Shown here: positions 46,485-57,497 of the stretch, one piece after another
Numbering within the stretch: the stretch's first letter is position 1
How the letters are laid out: each line of letters starts with the position of its first letter
Source of the DNA: Apium graveolens
Lineage: Eukaryota; Streptophyta; Magnoliopsida; Apiales; Apiaceae
Reading direction: 5' to 3'
Assembly: GCF_009905375.1 (NCBI RefSeq)
Contig: NC_133650.1
Coordinates: 295,506,270-295,570,269 of the forward strand
DNA: 64,000 bases
Notes under the pieces: model-generated
Database searches by the model: none
What the model saw: only the letters and a program-made list of their open reading frames with translations
Told to the model about the DNA's origin: nothing
Program-made: the position numbers and the translations under genes

Positions 46485-46525
46485 TATCTGTTAACGCACA
46501 AACAGTTTAAGATCCAAACACAATC

Positions 46526-48793
46526 ATGTCTAAAATAGAAACTCCAACTAAGCCCATCAAAACTGAAGAACCTCCAAAGACACAAATTCAAAGCCGATAT
46601 GAGACTATCAGAGTTCCCATATTGAGACCATCTGAATATGCCATATGGAAGGTGAGGATGACCATGTTTCTGGAAGCTACAGATCCAGAATATCTTGATA
46701 GAATCAAGGAAGGGCCTCACAAACCAACCAAGCTTGCTGTTGCAGTTGCAGGTGAAGCAGCAAAGGCTGTACCAAAGGAGAAGAGTGATTACACTGGTGA
46801 AGATATCGCATCAATTGCTAAGGATGCTAAGGTACGACACTTACTGCATAGTGCCATTGATAATGTAATGTCAAACAGGGTAATAAACTGCAAGACTACA
46901 AAGGAGATATGGGATGCCCTGGAAACAAGGTGTCAGGGAACTGATACGATTAAGAAGAACATGAAGACAATACTCACTCAAGAGTATGAACACTTTGACT
47001 CAAAGGCTAATGAGTCATTGACTGATTTATATGATAGATTTGTCAAACTCTTGAATGATCTGTCACTGGTTGATAAGGAGTATGATCTTGAAGATTCAAA
47101 CCTTAAATTCCTGTTAGCTCTTCCTGAATGCTGGGATTTGAAGGCAACAACAATAAGAGACAACTACAATCTTGATGAAACAACTCTTGATGAAATTTAT
47201 GGAATGCTCAAGACTCATGAACTTGAGATGGAACAAAGAATCAAGAGGAAAGGTGGAAAGTCAAGGATAGTTGCTCTTACGGCTGAAGAAGAATCCCCCA
47301 AGGCAACTACCTCAAGGAAAGACAAGGGTAAATCTCTCTTCATAAAGTCTGATACCGAGTCATCAAGTTCTGAAAGTGATGATGACTCAGAATCTGAAAG
47401 CCTGCCTGAGACGGATGCTGATGAAGAGATGATGAAGCTGTGTGCTCTTATGGTGAAAGGGATCACAAAGATTGCACACAGGAAGTTCAGGATGGGAAAG
47501 AAGTTTTCCAGGAAAGGCACAAGTTCTGATAAGAAGAATTTCAGAAAATATGAGAGCAGAGCAGGAAAGTCTGACATAGGAGATTATACAAATGTCAAAT
47601 GCTACAACTGTGGTGAGAAAGGCCACATATCTCCTGATTGCAAAAAAGTGAAGAGTGACAAAGGCAAGGCTCTTGTCACAAAGAAGAAAAGCTGGACATA
47701 CACCTCAGATTCTGAAAGTGAGGAGAATTATGCCTTGATGGCAAATGCTGATCAGACAAGTGCTGAAAGCAGTTCTGAAGCTGCTGAATCAAAGGGCAAC
47801 AGGAAAAATATCCTAGTTCTGGACAGTGGATGTTCAGGACATATGACTGGAAATAAAGCCCTGCTATCAGACTTTGTGGAGAAAGCTGACCCAAGTGTTT
47901 CTTATGGAGATGGCAACATTGGAAAAACATTGGGATATGGCAATATCAATCTTGGGAATGTCATCATTAATAAAGTAGCTCTGGTCTCAGGACTTAAACA
48001 CAATCTGCTGAGTATAAGTCAAATCTGTGACAGAGGTTATCATGTTGATTTCTTTGAAGAACACTGTGAAGTTGTAAGTAAATCTACAGGAAAAGTTGTT
48101 CTGAAAGGATACAGGCGTGGTAACATTTATGAAGCTAAGCTTTCAACAAGTACTGATGGTTCTGCAATCTGTCTGATAAGTAGAGCATCAATTGAAGAAA
48201 GCTGGAATTGGCACAAGAAACTCTCTCATTTAAATTTCAACAATATAAATGAGTTGGTCAAGAAAGATCTTGTGAGAGGACTGCCAAATTCAATATTTGC
48301 TCCTGATGGCCATTGTGATTCTTGTCAGAAGGCCAAACAAAGGAAATCTTCATTCAAGAGCAAGACTGAATCATCAATTCTTGAGCCTTATCACCTACTA
48401 CATGTTGATCTATTTGGTCCAGTAAATGTCATGTCTATTAAAAAGAAGAAATATGCTTTGGTCATAGTGGATGAGTTCACCAGATACACATGGGTGTATT
48501 TCTTGCACACAAAAAGTGAAACTGCATCTATCTTGATTGATCATGTCAGGCAACTGGATAAATTGGTCAAAGATTCAGTAAAGATAATAAGGAGTGATAA
48601 TGGTACTGAGTTCAAAAATTTGATAATGGAAGAGTTCTGCAAAAACCATGGAATCAAGCAGGAATTTTCTACTCCTGGAACTCCACAGCAAACTGGAGTT
48701 ATTGAAAGGAAGAATAGAACTCTCCTTGAAGCTGCGCGTATAATGCTTGATGAAGTAAAGCTTCCAACTTATTTCTGGGCTGAAGCTGTGTAG
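46526..48793 (+). CDS. Sirevirus D Gag-protease-integrase, ended early by TAG (755 aa)
   Basis: ATG 46526 is the first after the PBS and suits the conserved copia gag start. Gag domain about residues 35-240 (YAIWKVRM, EYEHFDSKANESL, LTDLYDRFVKLL). Acidic Ser-rich stretch 270-300. CCHC zinc knuckle CYNCGEKGHISPDC at 359-372. Aspartic protease LDSGCSGHMTG with Asp 433. Integrase zinc-binding HKKLSHLNF and CDSCQKAK, then the catalytic acids in HVDLFGPV (about 630), RSDNGTEF (about 690) and GVIERKNR (about 725). TAG at 48791-48793 follows FWAEAV; CAG to TAG is the likely change, since the frame continues open beyond. A single Gag-Pol frame with no stop between gag and protease is unlike B. Confidence 0.95.
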   Translation: MSKIETPTKPIKTEEPPKTQIQSRYETIRVPILRPSEYAIWKVRMTMFLEATDPEYLDRIKEGPHKPTKLAVAVAGEAAKAVPKEKSDYTGEDIASIAKDAKVRHLLHSAIDNVMSNRVINCKTTKEIWDALETRCQGTDTIKKNMKTILTQEYEHFDSKANESLTDLYDRFVKLLNDLSLVDKEYDLEDSNLKFLLALPECWDLKATTIRDNYNLDETTLDEIYGMLKTHELEMEQRIKRKGGKSRIVALTAEEESPKATTSRKDKGKSLFIKSDTESSSSESDDDSESESLPETDADEEMMKLCALMVKGITKIAHRKFRMGKKFSRKGTSSDKKNFRKYESRAGKSDIGDYTNVKCYNCGEKGHISPDCKKVKSDKGKALVTKKKSWTYTSDSESEENYALMANADQTSAESSSEAAESKGNRKNILVLDSGCSGHMTGNKALLSDFVEKADPSVSYGDGNIGKTLGYGNINLGNVIINKVALVSGLKHNLLSISQICDRGYHVDFFEEHCEVVSKSTGKVVLKGYRRGNIYEAKLSTSTDGSAICLISRASIEESWNWHKKLSHLNFNNINELVKKDLVRGLPNSIFAPDGHCDSCQKAKQRKSSFKSKTESSILEPYHLLHVDLFGPVNVMSIKKKKYALVIVDEFTRYTWVYFLHTKSETASILIDHVRQLDKLVKDSVKIIRSDNGTEFKNLIMEEFCKNHGIKQEFSTPGTPQQTGVIERKNRTLLEAARIMLDEVKLPTYFWAEAV

Positions 48794-51121
48794 ACTGCTT
48801 GTTTTACTCAGAATGCAACACTCATCAACAAGCAAGGAAAGACACCATATGAGATGGTGAAGAAAAAGAAGCCAAATCTGAAGTATTTTCATGTATTTGG
48901 ATGTAAGTGTTTTGTTCTTAAGACTCATTCTGAGCAGCTATCTAAATTTGATTTAAAAGCTGATGAAAGAATCTTTGTTGGATATCCACTTTCCACAAAA
49001 GCCTTCAGAGTCTATAACTTGAGAACAAGAGTGGTCATGGAATCTTTCAATGTCTCTTTTGATGACAAGAAGATTATTGGACTTGAAGATTTTATTGATC
49101 ATGATCAGCTGAGATTTGAAAATGAAGACTCAAATTCTGATACTGATAATCCTGACAATCTAAGTTCTGATACTGTAAACTATGATGGATTAAACTCTGA
49201 TGTTATTGAAACTGTGGTGACTACGCCAAAGGAAGATGGACCTATGCGGGGGGAGCATACTCAAGATCTTACCATATTCAAGAAGCATCAGAACATAAAT
49301 CTGGCTCTTCAAGTTCTGATTCGTCAAGTTCTGATAGTTCTAAAAATCTAAATTCTGAAGAATCCAACTCAGAGAGCATAGTTTGAAGGGGAGCATCAGA
49401 AAATGAAAATGAAGATAGCATGGATCATGGGGGAGCATCCAGTTCTAGAGAAAACCTTCCATCTGCAAGGAAGTGGACTAAATCACATACACCTGATTTG
49501 ATAATTGGAAATCCTGATGCAGGTGTCAGAACTAGAAGAGCTACTTCAAATGAATGTCTTTACAATTCGTTTCTTGCTCAGACTGAGCCAAAGAAAGTGG
49601 AAGAAGCTCTTCAAGATGCTGATTGGGTGCAAGCAATGCAGGAAGAGTTAAATGAATTTGAAAGAAACAAAGTCTGGACCCTAGTACCAAGACCAAAGAA
49701 CATATCTGTTGTTGGTACAAAATGGGTATTCAGAAATAAAACTGATAGTGATGGCATAATTACAAGGAATAAGGCAAGGTTGGTTGCAAAAGGATATTCT
49801 CAACAAGAGGGAATTGATTACGATGAAACATTTGCACCAGTTACCAGATTGGAAGCCATAAGGATATTTTTGGCTTATGCTGCTCACAAAAAGTTTACTG
49901 TCTTTCAAATGGATGTAAAAAGTGCTTTTCTCAATGGAGAATTGGAGGAAGAAGTATATGTTGAACAACCTCCAGGCTTTGTAGAATCAAAATATCCAGA
50001 TTATGTCTACAGGCTTGATAAAGCACTTTATGGACTTAAGCAAGCTCCAAGAGCATGGTATGAGACTTTAGCTCTGTTTTTTTGGAAAGTGGATTTAACA
50101 GAGGAACTATAGACAAAAACTGTTCTACCTCAACCATGGAAATGACTTACTTCTGGTCCAGATATATGTTAATGATATCATTTTTGGTTCTACAAATGAC
50201 AGACTTTGCAAGAAGTTTGCAAAACTGATGAATTCAAGGTATCAGATGAGTATGATGGGGGAACTTAGCTATTTTCTGGGCCTTCAAGTCAATCAGAATG
50301 AAGAAGGCACTTTTATTTGTCAAACTAAGTACACCAGAAACTTGATGAAGAAATTTGGAATGCAAGATTGTTCAAGTGCATCCACTCCCATGGCCACTGC
50401 AACAAAATCGGACAAGGATACTGGTAAATCGGTAGATATTACTGATTACAGAGGTAAGATTGGCTCTCTACTCTATCTAACTGCTAGTAGACCTGATATC
50501 ATGGATGCTACCTGTCTTTGTGTAAGATTTCAAGCAGATCCAAGAAAATCTCACTTAACAGCTGTGAAAAGAATATTTAAGTATCTTAAAGGAACAACTG
50601 ATCTGAGATTGTGGTATCCTAGAGAATCAGATTTTAAACTAATAGGTTACTCAGATGCAGATTTTGCAGGTTACAAAATTGACAGGAAAAGCACAAGTGG
50701 AAGCTGCCAATTTCTTGGAGGCAGATTGGTTTCTTGGTTTAGCATGAAACAAAAGTCAATTTCCATATCAACTGCAGAAGCAGAGTACATTACTGCAGGA
50801 AGCTGTTGTGCACAGATTCTTTGGATGAAGAATCAGTTACTGGATTATGGGTTAACATATTTCAAAATCCCTATTTACTGTGATAATCAAAGTGCTATTG
50901 CTATGACAGGTAATCCAGTACAACACTCAATGACCAAGCACATCAGCATCAGGTACCACTTCATAAAGGAATATGTGGATGAAGGTACAGTGGAATTGCA
51001 CTTTGTTCCAACAGATCAACAACTAGCAGATATCTTCACAAAACCAATGTGTGAAGCTACTTTTACAAGATTAGTAAATGAACTTGGCATGGTTTCAGAT
51101 TCTTTCTATAAATCTGCTTAG
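48794..51121 (+). pseudogene. Sirevirus D integrase C-terminus, RT and RNase H, frameshifted
   Basis: The same frame continues to 49351 (integrase end and Ser/Asp-rich linker with AGTTCTGAT repeats). It then shifts to another frame by about 49340. RT is open 49420-50112 ([20 protein letters not shown] to the KQAPRAWYE region), shifts at a T7 run near 50082 and again near 50121, and is open 50228-51121 through RNase H (YSDADFAGYKIDRKSTSGS) to ADIFTKPMCEATFTRLV. The active site reads YVND (codon AAT at 50171-50173) in place of YVDD. RNase H itself looks complete. GGGGGAG purine tracts occur at 49247 and 49428. Confidence 0.92.
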
Positions 51122-52404
51122 TTTTGTTCTGATGCATCAGACTTTATGATCAATATTTACAGAAATTACTCTCTTTGTGTATTCTGTGCTTAATTGAAAA
51201 TTGCTTAAGTACTGAATGTTGTCCGATATGACTTTCTAAACTCTGATAGTGATATGACTGTTTATGTAACTATTCAATCCTATGAGGATACATGTGCTAG
51301 ATGCTGACCTAGTAGTCTTCAATAAACTAGAAATCCCATGTTAGAAGTAATTATTGTTATGGAAATCTATTGACACAAGAAAATTCTGATATTGAGCTTA
51401 GTTGAGTTTACTTTGACTATCTTATTACTAAGTCACAAACTAGAATACTGCTTCTCATCTGTTAAGTTCTGATGCTAGTAAATCTGTTGAATGTACTAAG
51501 TGCTGATAAACCTCACTTATCAAAAGAAAAAGAAAAAGAATCAAGGATTAAAATCAGGTACTCCTTTGAGATCTAGAGTAAAAATCTGGAAGGGACGACC
51601 CAAGTGCATTGCTTGTATTAAGTAAATATGCATCAGAAAAGTAAAATATTTTCTTGGTGACGTTTTACACTCTATGATTACTGGAGAAATACTCTGATAA
51701 TAACATAAATTCTGATAAAGCAGTCGTGACTCACTTACACTGAGAAGCCACTGTACAATGGAATTTAAAAAGATGCACAAAATTAGCACAAAACAGTTGA
51801 GGTGGACTCAAGTATGAACTCATTCAATAGTAGGCTTCAGAATAATGACAGGTTTTTAGTAAAGTTTTAGTTATGCCTTATTTCTAAGATGTACTAAAGT
51901 GAATCAGACTTTACTCTTTGTCTGATATTTAGCTTAATGCACACACTAAACACTCCATATAAATGATGAAAATTACTGTGGTGATCTATGTTATTTTAGA
52001 TGAACAGTTTGTGTGTCAGATTGCATAATTTCTGAGGACAAGCTCTGATTGAACGTTCTGATGATTAAGTTATGAAGAATCTATATCAGAATTTGTGTGA
52101 GGACTTACAAAGATAGGCATTCATTTTTCGAGTTAAGAAATCATGTTCTGATAACTGTTAAGTTCTGATATAAGTCTAAGTTCTGATATTAAACTCTGAT
52201 CCTTTACTTGACTTATTTATGGATAAAATCTAAAAATAGTCTCATTTTAAATCAGAATATGTTTGGGTAGAATATTAACAGTCAATCTAATTAGGGTTAG
52301 TAAAACATGTACATGCACAGTAATTTTTACTTATTACTTGTGCGCATTAAACCCTGACTTACACTTCCAATGACTGTTTTTCGTCTTCCCAGTCTAGGGA
52401 GACG
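51122..52404 (+). promoter_or_regulatory. Sirevirus D spacer with repeated AGTTCTGAT motif
   Basis: Non-coding. It contains a dozen or more copies or near-copies of (A)AGTTCTGAT, densest at 52140-52200 (four copies), also at 51126, 51464, 51710 and 52055. Otherwise AT-rich with a GAAAAA run near 51523. No ORF with support. Confidence 0.7.
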
Positions 52405-52550
52405 AGGTAGAATTAATTCTACCTGTCAGCATTAAATTTCTTTGCGTCTCCTGGCATTTTCTTGCCTATATAAATGAACACTTCACATCAGCCTATACAT
52501 CAATACTTTCCTCAAACACTTACTCTCTTTTCCCTCATATACACAACATC
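52405..52550 (+). promoter_or_regulatory. Promoter-like segment before the small ORF of Sirevirus D
   Basis: A perfect 20-base palindrome, AGGTAGAATTAATTCTACCT, lies at 52405-52424. A TATA box CTATATAAAT is at 52466-52475, followed by a pyrimidine-rich leader (CTTTCCTCAAACACTTACTC and more) up to ATG 52551, 85 bp from the TATA box. The layout is that of a plant gene promoter and 5' UTR and is independent of the LTR. Activity is inferred, not shown. Confidence 0.55.
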
Positions 52551-52820
52551 ATGGTTAACTACAATATTTTTTTAAACTATGAGACCTTTAACATGGAGTT
52601 AAGCTGTGAAGCCTGGCAGCAGGAATGGCACGTCACTGCCATTACTGATGAGATATGGGACTCGGTTCCCCAGGAGGTTCTAACCCACCTCCCGTTCTTC
52701 TACATGGACTACCATCGCCATCTGGAGTGATTGGAGGAGGAAAGGTTGGAAGCTCTCCGCCAGCAAGAGCGAATCATCAGACTCGCTATTCTGTTTGTAG
52801 AGAGTAGGAAGAAGAAATAA
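52551..52820 (+). pseudogene. Small accessory ORF between pol and ORF2 of Sirevirus D (89 codons, one stop)
   Basis: ATG 52551, stop TAA 52818-52820, with a single in-frame TGA at 52728-52730 (probably from CGA). The N-terminal part is acidic and aromatic (EAWQQEWHVTAITDEIWDS, then LPFFYMDYHRHLE). The C-terminal part is a strongly helical charged segment (LEEERLEALRQQERIIRL) ending in ESRKKK. GC content and codon use differ from the AT-rich spacer on both sides, which argues that it is a real gene and not chance. It has its own TATA box and leader upstream, and an AT-rich 3' stretch with TTAATATATTAATGG (about 52965) downstream. No family recognised; no counterpart seen in C. Nucleic-acid binding or a coiled-coil partner are possibilities only. 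Confidence 0.6.
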
Positions 52821-53546
52821 CTTATTTTCTTCTTCCTGTTTTTCTTCATCGTCAGCCTTGCCCTGCTTCTTTAGCTAGGACAAAGGCTGTTGATGTTAGG
52901 TTTAGAAGCTTAGGGCAATCTTGTAAACTTCTGATGTAATTTAAATTTCATGAATGTATTCTCTTAATATATTAATGGAATTTCTACTTTTTGCAAGTTT
53001 TTGTCTCTGAGATGTTTGTAATTTAAATGCACTGATAAATCCTGATATATCCATATTCTGATGACCATTTTAATTTTAATTTAAATTAAGTTCTGATCTT
53101 ACAATATCAGTACTTGTTTACTTGATTTATTTTGGTCATTCTCACTCGAATGTTTTTTTTCAGAATATTGGTGTTGCAGTGAAAAATAATTGAATAAGTG
53201 GGAACATTTTAAATTTTGAATTAAAACTGATTTACCTCGATTAATGGAATTACTGGGTAAGTGGAACGGTTTTTCCTTGAAAAACTGCAAGTGGGTAAGT
53301 AATGATTACTGTTTTCCCGTGCCCATTAACTATTCATTATTGCTGCATGTCTGACAGGTGTCCAACGATTATATTTTTTTTACCAAGTATAAGTAAGAGA
53401 GAGAGAAGATTATAGAATCTTTTATTTACTTTTACACTTTATCTCTTTTTCTTTGCTTTTACTCTCTCTCATCTCCTGACGTTGGTTTTTCATACAGACA
53501 TTTTCTCAAACACCTAACAGGAAAATCTTAATTTTCGATTATTCTC
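52821..53546 (+). promoter_or_regulatory. Spacer and leader before ORF2 of Sirevirus D
   Basis: AGTTCTGAT copies near 53088 and variants at 53040-53065. A weak TATA-like GTATAAGTA at 53387-53395 is followed by a GA run and about 150 bases of pyrimidine-rich leader (TTTATCTCTTTTTCTTTGC, CTCTCTCATCTCC) up to ATG 53547. The distance, 160 bp, is close to the 147 bp between TATA box and start in C. Confidence 0.45.
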
Positions 53547-56500
53547 ATGGCACCTAAGGATTTGATCATTGATGGAGCTAAATTTGTTCCAAATAACTAT
53601 GCTGCAATTCTCGATCATGCTGAAGCTCCGTCTGAGTTGCATTTTGTGCAAGATCTTCTTGCACACAGTGAAATTGGGTATGCATTGACCCAGCCTTCAG
53701 TCTTTTCAAGCCAACAAGTTCTGACATTTTGGCGGACTGGGCACTTTGATAATCGGGGTACAAATGGTACTCCTAGTATTGTTTTCGAAGTGGATGATTC
53801 TACACATGTGGTAACTCCTGATACAATTCGAAAGGCCCTACATTTACCAGAAGGATGTATTTTTTCAACCCCGGAGGAATCAACTCTTCAAGAGCTAATG
53901 GCCAGTTTGGGGTATGAGCAGAGTTTGGCAAAGCTTGGGTAGTTGAAACGGGCTCATATCAGAAAGGAGTGGAGCTTCTTCTTCGACTGCATCACTAAAG
54001 CTTTTGGGAATAAGTGTTCCAACTTTGATGCCATCCCTATAATGAGTCAACACATCGGGTATGCTATCATTAACCAAACTCATTTTGATTTTGCAACTGC
54101 TGTGATAGGTTTTATTGGGGATAGGATGACAGAGGATAGGAATGTTGTCTACTTTGCTAGATTCTGTCAGCTTATATATACTTTTTGTTGTGCATCAAAC
54201 CTCAATTAGCCAGTACCTTAACTCCACCTTTCAAAATTGCAAAACGAGCCTTTAATGACCTGGTAAATGCTGATGTTAAGAAAAAGGTGGTTCAACCTTT
54301 ACAGATTCCACAGTCTGTAAAACAGATCTTGGTAAATGCTGATCCTAAAACCTATAGATCTGTTTATCCTGATGTCTATCCTACCACCACATCCCAAACA
54401 CCACATCAACCATCAGAACATACCACTCATCCATCTATACCTCAACCATCCCTCAGAACATATCTCAAATCATATCTCTCCACTTCACAGACAGCTCAAC
54501 CCTCATCCTCAGCACCTACTGTGAAGCCTTCATCTTCCAAGCCTAAGAGGACAAAGACTGTTCCTCAAACACCTCAGAAGAGAAGGAGGATTATTTTGAG
54601 AGATGAGTCTGATAGTGAGGAACATGTTTCTACATCAGAACCTGTTGTCAAAGAAGCTGAGAAAGTTCCTTCTCAGAAGGATTCTGGAATTGGGGGATCT
54701 AAGCTTCTCACAAGGCTTAGAAGAATGACTTCTGTTGAACCTCCCAAGGAATCTCCATCTTCAAAGAGATACAAGAAACATAGAGCTAAAAGGCCAGTTT
54801 CAGATGATGAGGAAGCAGCAGCTAAGGAAGGAGATCAGGAATCTCTGATCTCACAAGAAAAGGAATCTGCTCAAGACCCTGCTTCTCCATTGACTCCAAC
54901 TAATGAATCAGCTACTGAAATGGCTAACACACCATCTGTGTCTCCTAAAACTGTATCTCTTGTTGATCCAGGCACAAGTGCTGAAATTGATATCCAGAAC
55001 TTGGTTGTGCCTGAAGTGCTTAGAAGCTCCAAAAGCAATTAATCCATCAATAACACCTGTTACTGATGCTGCTCAAACTCCAGAATTATCTACTACACCT
55101 TCTCTGCATCTAGATGCTGATGATCAGAATATCGGTGAGCATCAGGATATGGTTGTTGATCAGAACTTGAAACCAGATCAGCAATTAGAGGATGATGCTG
55201 AAGCCTCAATTGCTTCTCATACTGTTGTTTTATCAGAAGATACTGATTCTGTAAGTTCTGATGCTGCAAATGCTGGAGATACTGGTGATGCTGCTCCAAA
55301 TGCAGATGCTGATGAAGCAGGTCCTTCAGGACATGCACCTCAACAAACTATTCTTAAATCTGAACTAGTTGAGAAGTTTGTAATAAGAGAAGCACCAGTG
55401 CCTTGGAGTGAAACTCATGCAGGACAAGAGTGGACTAAGGAATGGAACTCAGTTACCTGTGTTCCATCTGCAAAGAATCTTGCTGAGCACTTGACTAAAG
55501 CTGATGAGATGTTAATTACTGATGATTTCAAAACACAGCTTAGAGTCACTGCATTGAGTACTAAACATTTACAAGGTCTCCATTCAACTACTCATGCAGA
55601 GATACATAAAATTCAGGAAGAATTAATCAAGCAAGAACAAGTTCAGAAGATTGATAAGAAAAAATTCTTCCAGCCTACCTTTGACAAAGTTGCTTATATT
55701 GAGAAGACTCAAGAGAAACAACAATCTCAGATTGATGATATTTTGAAAAATCAAGCTTCTCAGCAATCTCAACTTAATGAAATCCAAGCCTCAGTGGAAT
55801 TGCTTGTCTCTCTTCTCTTACCTGCTGAAGCCAAAAAGGGGGAGAAAGTAATTAAGTCCAAATGCAAAACTGATAAGACACTGAAGGGGAAGGATGATGA
55901 AAAAGATGACCATGGAAACTCTTGAATGGGTAGAGGTCATAGTCAAGGTAGAGGTTTCTTATCAAGAAAAGCTAAAATCACAAGTCACAGGACAAGTTCT
56001 GATGCTGGAAAATGAATTACTTCTGCTACTGGTAAAAGGATAAGTTCCGATGAACTTTTAGATCTTGATGAAGAAATGTCAAGACAGTTATTTCTTCAGG
56101 AAAATCCAGGAATGGACTTGGAGAGTCTAATGGAAGAAGAAGCCAGACTTAAATCAGAAAAAGTCAAATCTAAATCTGAAGCTTCTGGTAAAAAGAAACT
56201 TCCAAAACTTAAAGTCATTGTGATAAAAGAAAGGATAAATCCTGAAGCAATCATGGCTAAATCACAACTACAGATAGATCCAAGGTCCAAGGGCAAAGAG
56301 AAAGTTGGTGAACCTATCAAGGTTTATGTGCCTCTTGTGAATGAAAAAATTACTGATGAAGATGATGATCTTGCTCTGACTTCAAGAAAAGTTTTTAAGA
56401 CAACCTCTGACATGGCTCAAGTTGTTCAGAGTCAAGAGATAGTAAGTTCTGATATTTCAAAGAAGCAAGTAACCTCTGACATAGCTCAAGTTAACCTGAT

Positions 56501-57293
56501 ATCGGAAGATAAATCAAAGACACTCCTACCAGGATTCACTAAAGCAAAACAGACTCAACCTTTGAAGACTGCTGCAAGTGGTTTTGAAGCAAGAGTGGTT
56601 ACTGGAAAGGAAGCAAGAGATAAAACTGGATTGGGAAGTGCTGATGAAAGAAGAATACAGAACACTACCAATGATCCAACTTCCTTGAGTGAACCAGGTA
56701 TTAGAGCAACTCCTGAAAGATTGAATCAACTGGAATCTGTACAAATGGTTTACCATACCTACTTGAAAGAACACATCTTGTTGTACTTCATGACAGATGG
56801 TAGGGTTTATCATATAAGGGAAAATGCCATTCCACTGAAGTATTTTGAAGAACTGGAGCATGTATTATTCTTATTTCAAGTGAATGACAAAATAACTGAA
56901 AGTGCTGCAAATTATTTGAAGAATCAGATTCAGAGATAGAAAAGGCTTTATTCTGTTAAGTCTGACAGCACATATCTTCCAAAGTACAGAGATTACAAGG
57001 GTGATATAGTTGAAATGAAGCCCAACACTGCTAAGATTATAACTACCTTTCTGGGTTACAGGGCTGTGGAATTCAATCTTGAGACTGACAAGGCATATTT
57101 GATCAGATTGGATCAGGATATAAGAAAAGATAGAATTAATGATCTCAGGGCTGCAGTCTTTCAAATTGGTGAAGATACTGCAGAATTTAAAGATATTAAA
57201 AGGAGGATGATTGATGAACTCAGATATGTTGAGAGATGTTTGTTGAAGAACTATCTCAGAACAACTCCTGACATCAGAGAGATCAGAAGATGA
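53547..57293 (+). pseudogene. Sirevirus D ORF2 (env-like position), about 1248 codons, broken
   Basis: The only copy in the window with a complete 5' end: ATG 53547 (MAPKDLIIDGAKFVPNNYA). N-terminal domain of about 210 residues with LHFVQDLLAHSEIGYALT and RKEWSFFFDCITKAFGNKCS, shared with A, B and C. Then a Ser/Pro/Thr-rich basic region (54230-54900), an acidic region with SSD motifs (about 55070-55330), and a Gln-rich coiled coil (55590-55800). An internal AAAAAGGGGGAGAAAG tract lies at about 55833, followed by a Lys-rich region and a C-terminal domain (56700-57293). Stops at 53940, 55923, 56013 and 56937; frameshifts near 54195 and 55035. No signal peptide or clear transmembrane helix is seen, so a classic envelope glycoprotein is doubtful. 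Function unknown. Confidence 0.85.
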
Positions 57294-57497
57294 AGACAAG
57301 TCAAGATCTACAACTGCTTATATTCTGATATGAATATAGACTGAAGTTGTTATCAGAAATTAAAGATTGGTAAATCTTTAAGGACTATAAGTTGTAGTTA
57401 TCTAGTCTAATTATCATGCATTTGTACTTAATGTTTTTGACATCATCAAATATCTGTTAAACTTGTATATTATGCTAATTTACAAGTTGGGGGAGAT
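57294..57497 (+). other. 3' untranslated stretch and polypurine tract of Sirevirus D
   Basis: No ORF. One TTCTGATATGAA motif near 57324. It ends AAGTTGGGGGAGAT (57484-57497), the PPT next to the 3' LTR. Confidence 0.88.

Noticed and set aside
53547..57293. Idea that ORF2 marks a true infectious endogenous virus
   Set aside because: No signal peptide, glycoprotein or fusion features are visible; gag-pol is typical of Sireviruses.
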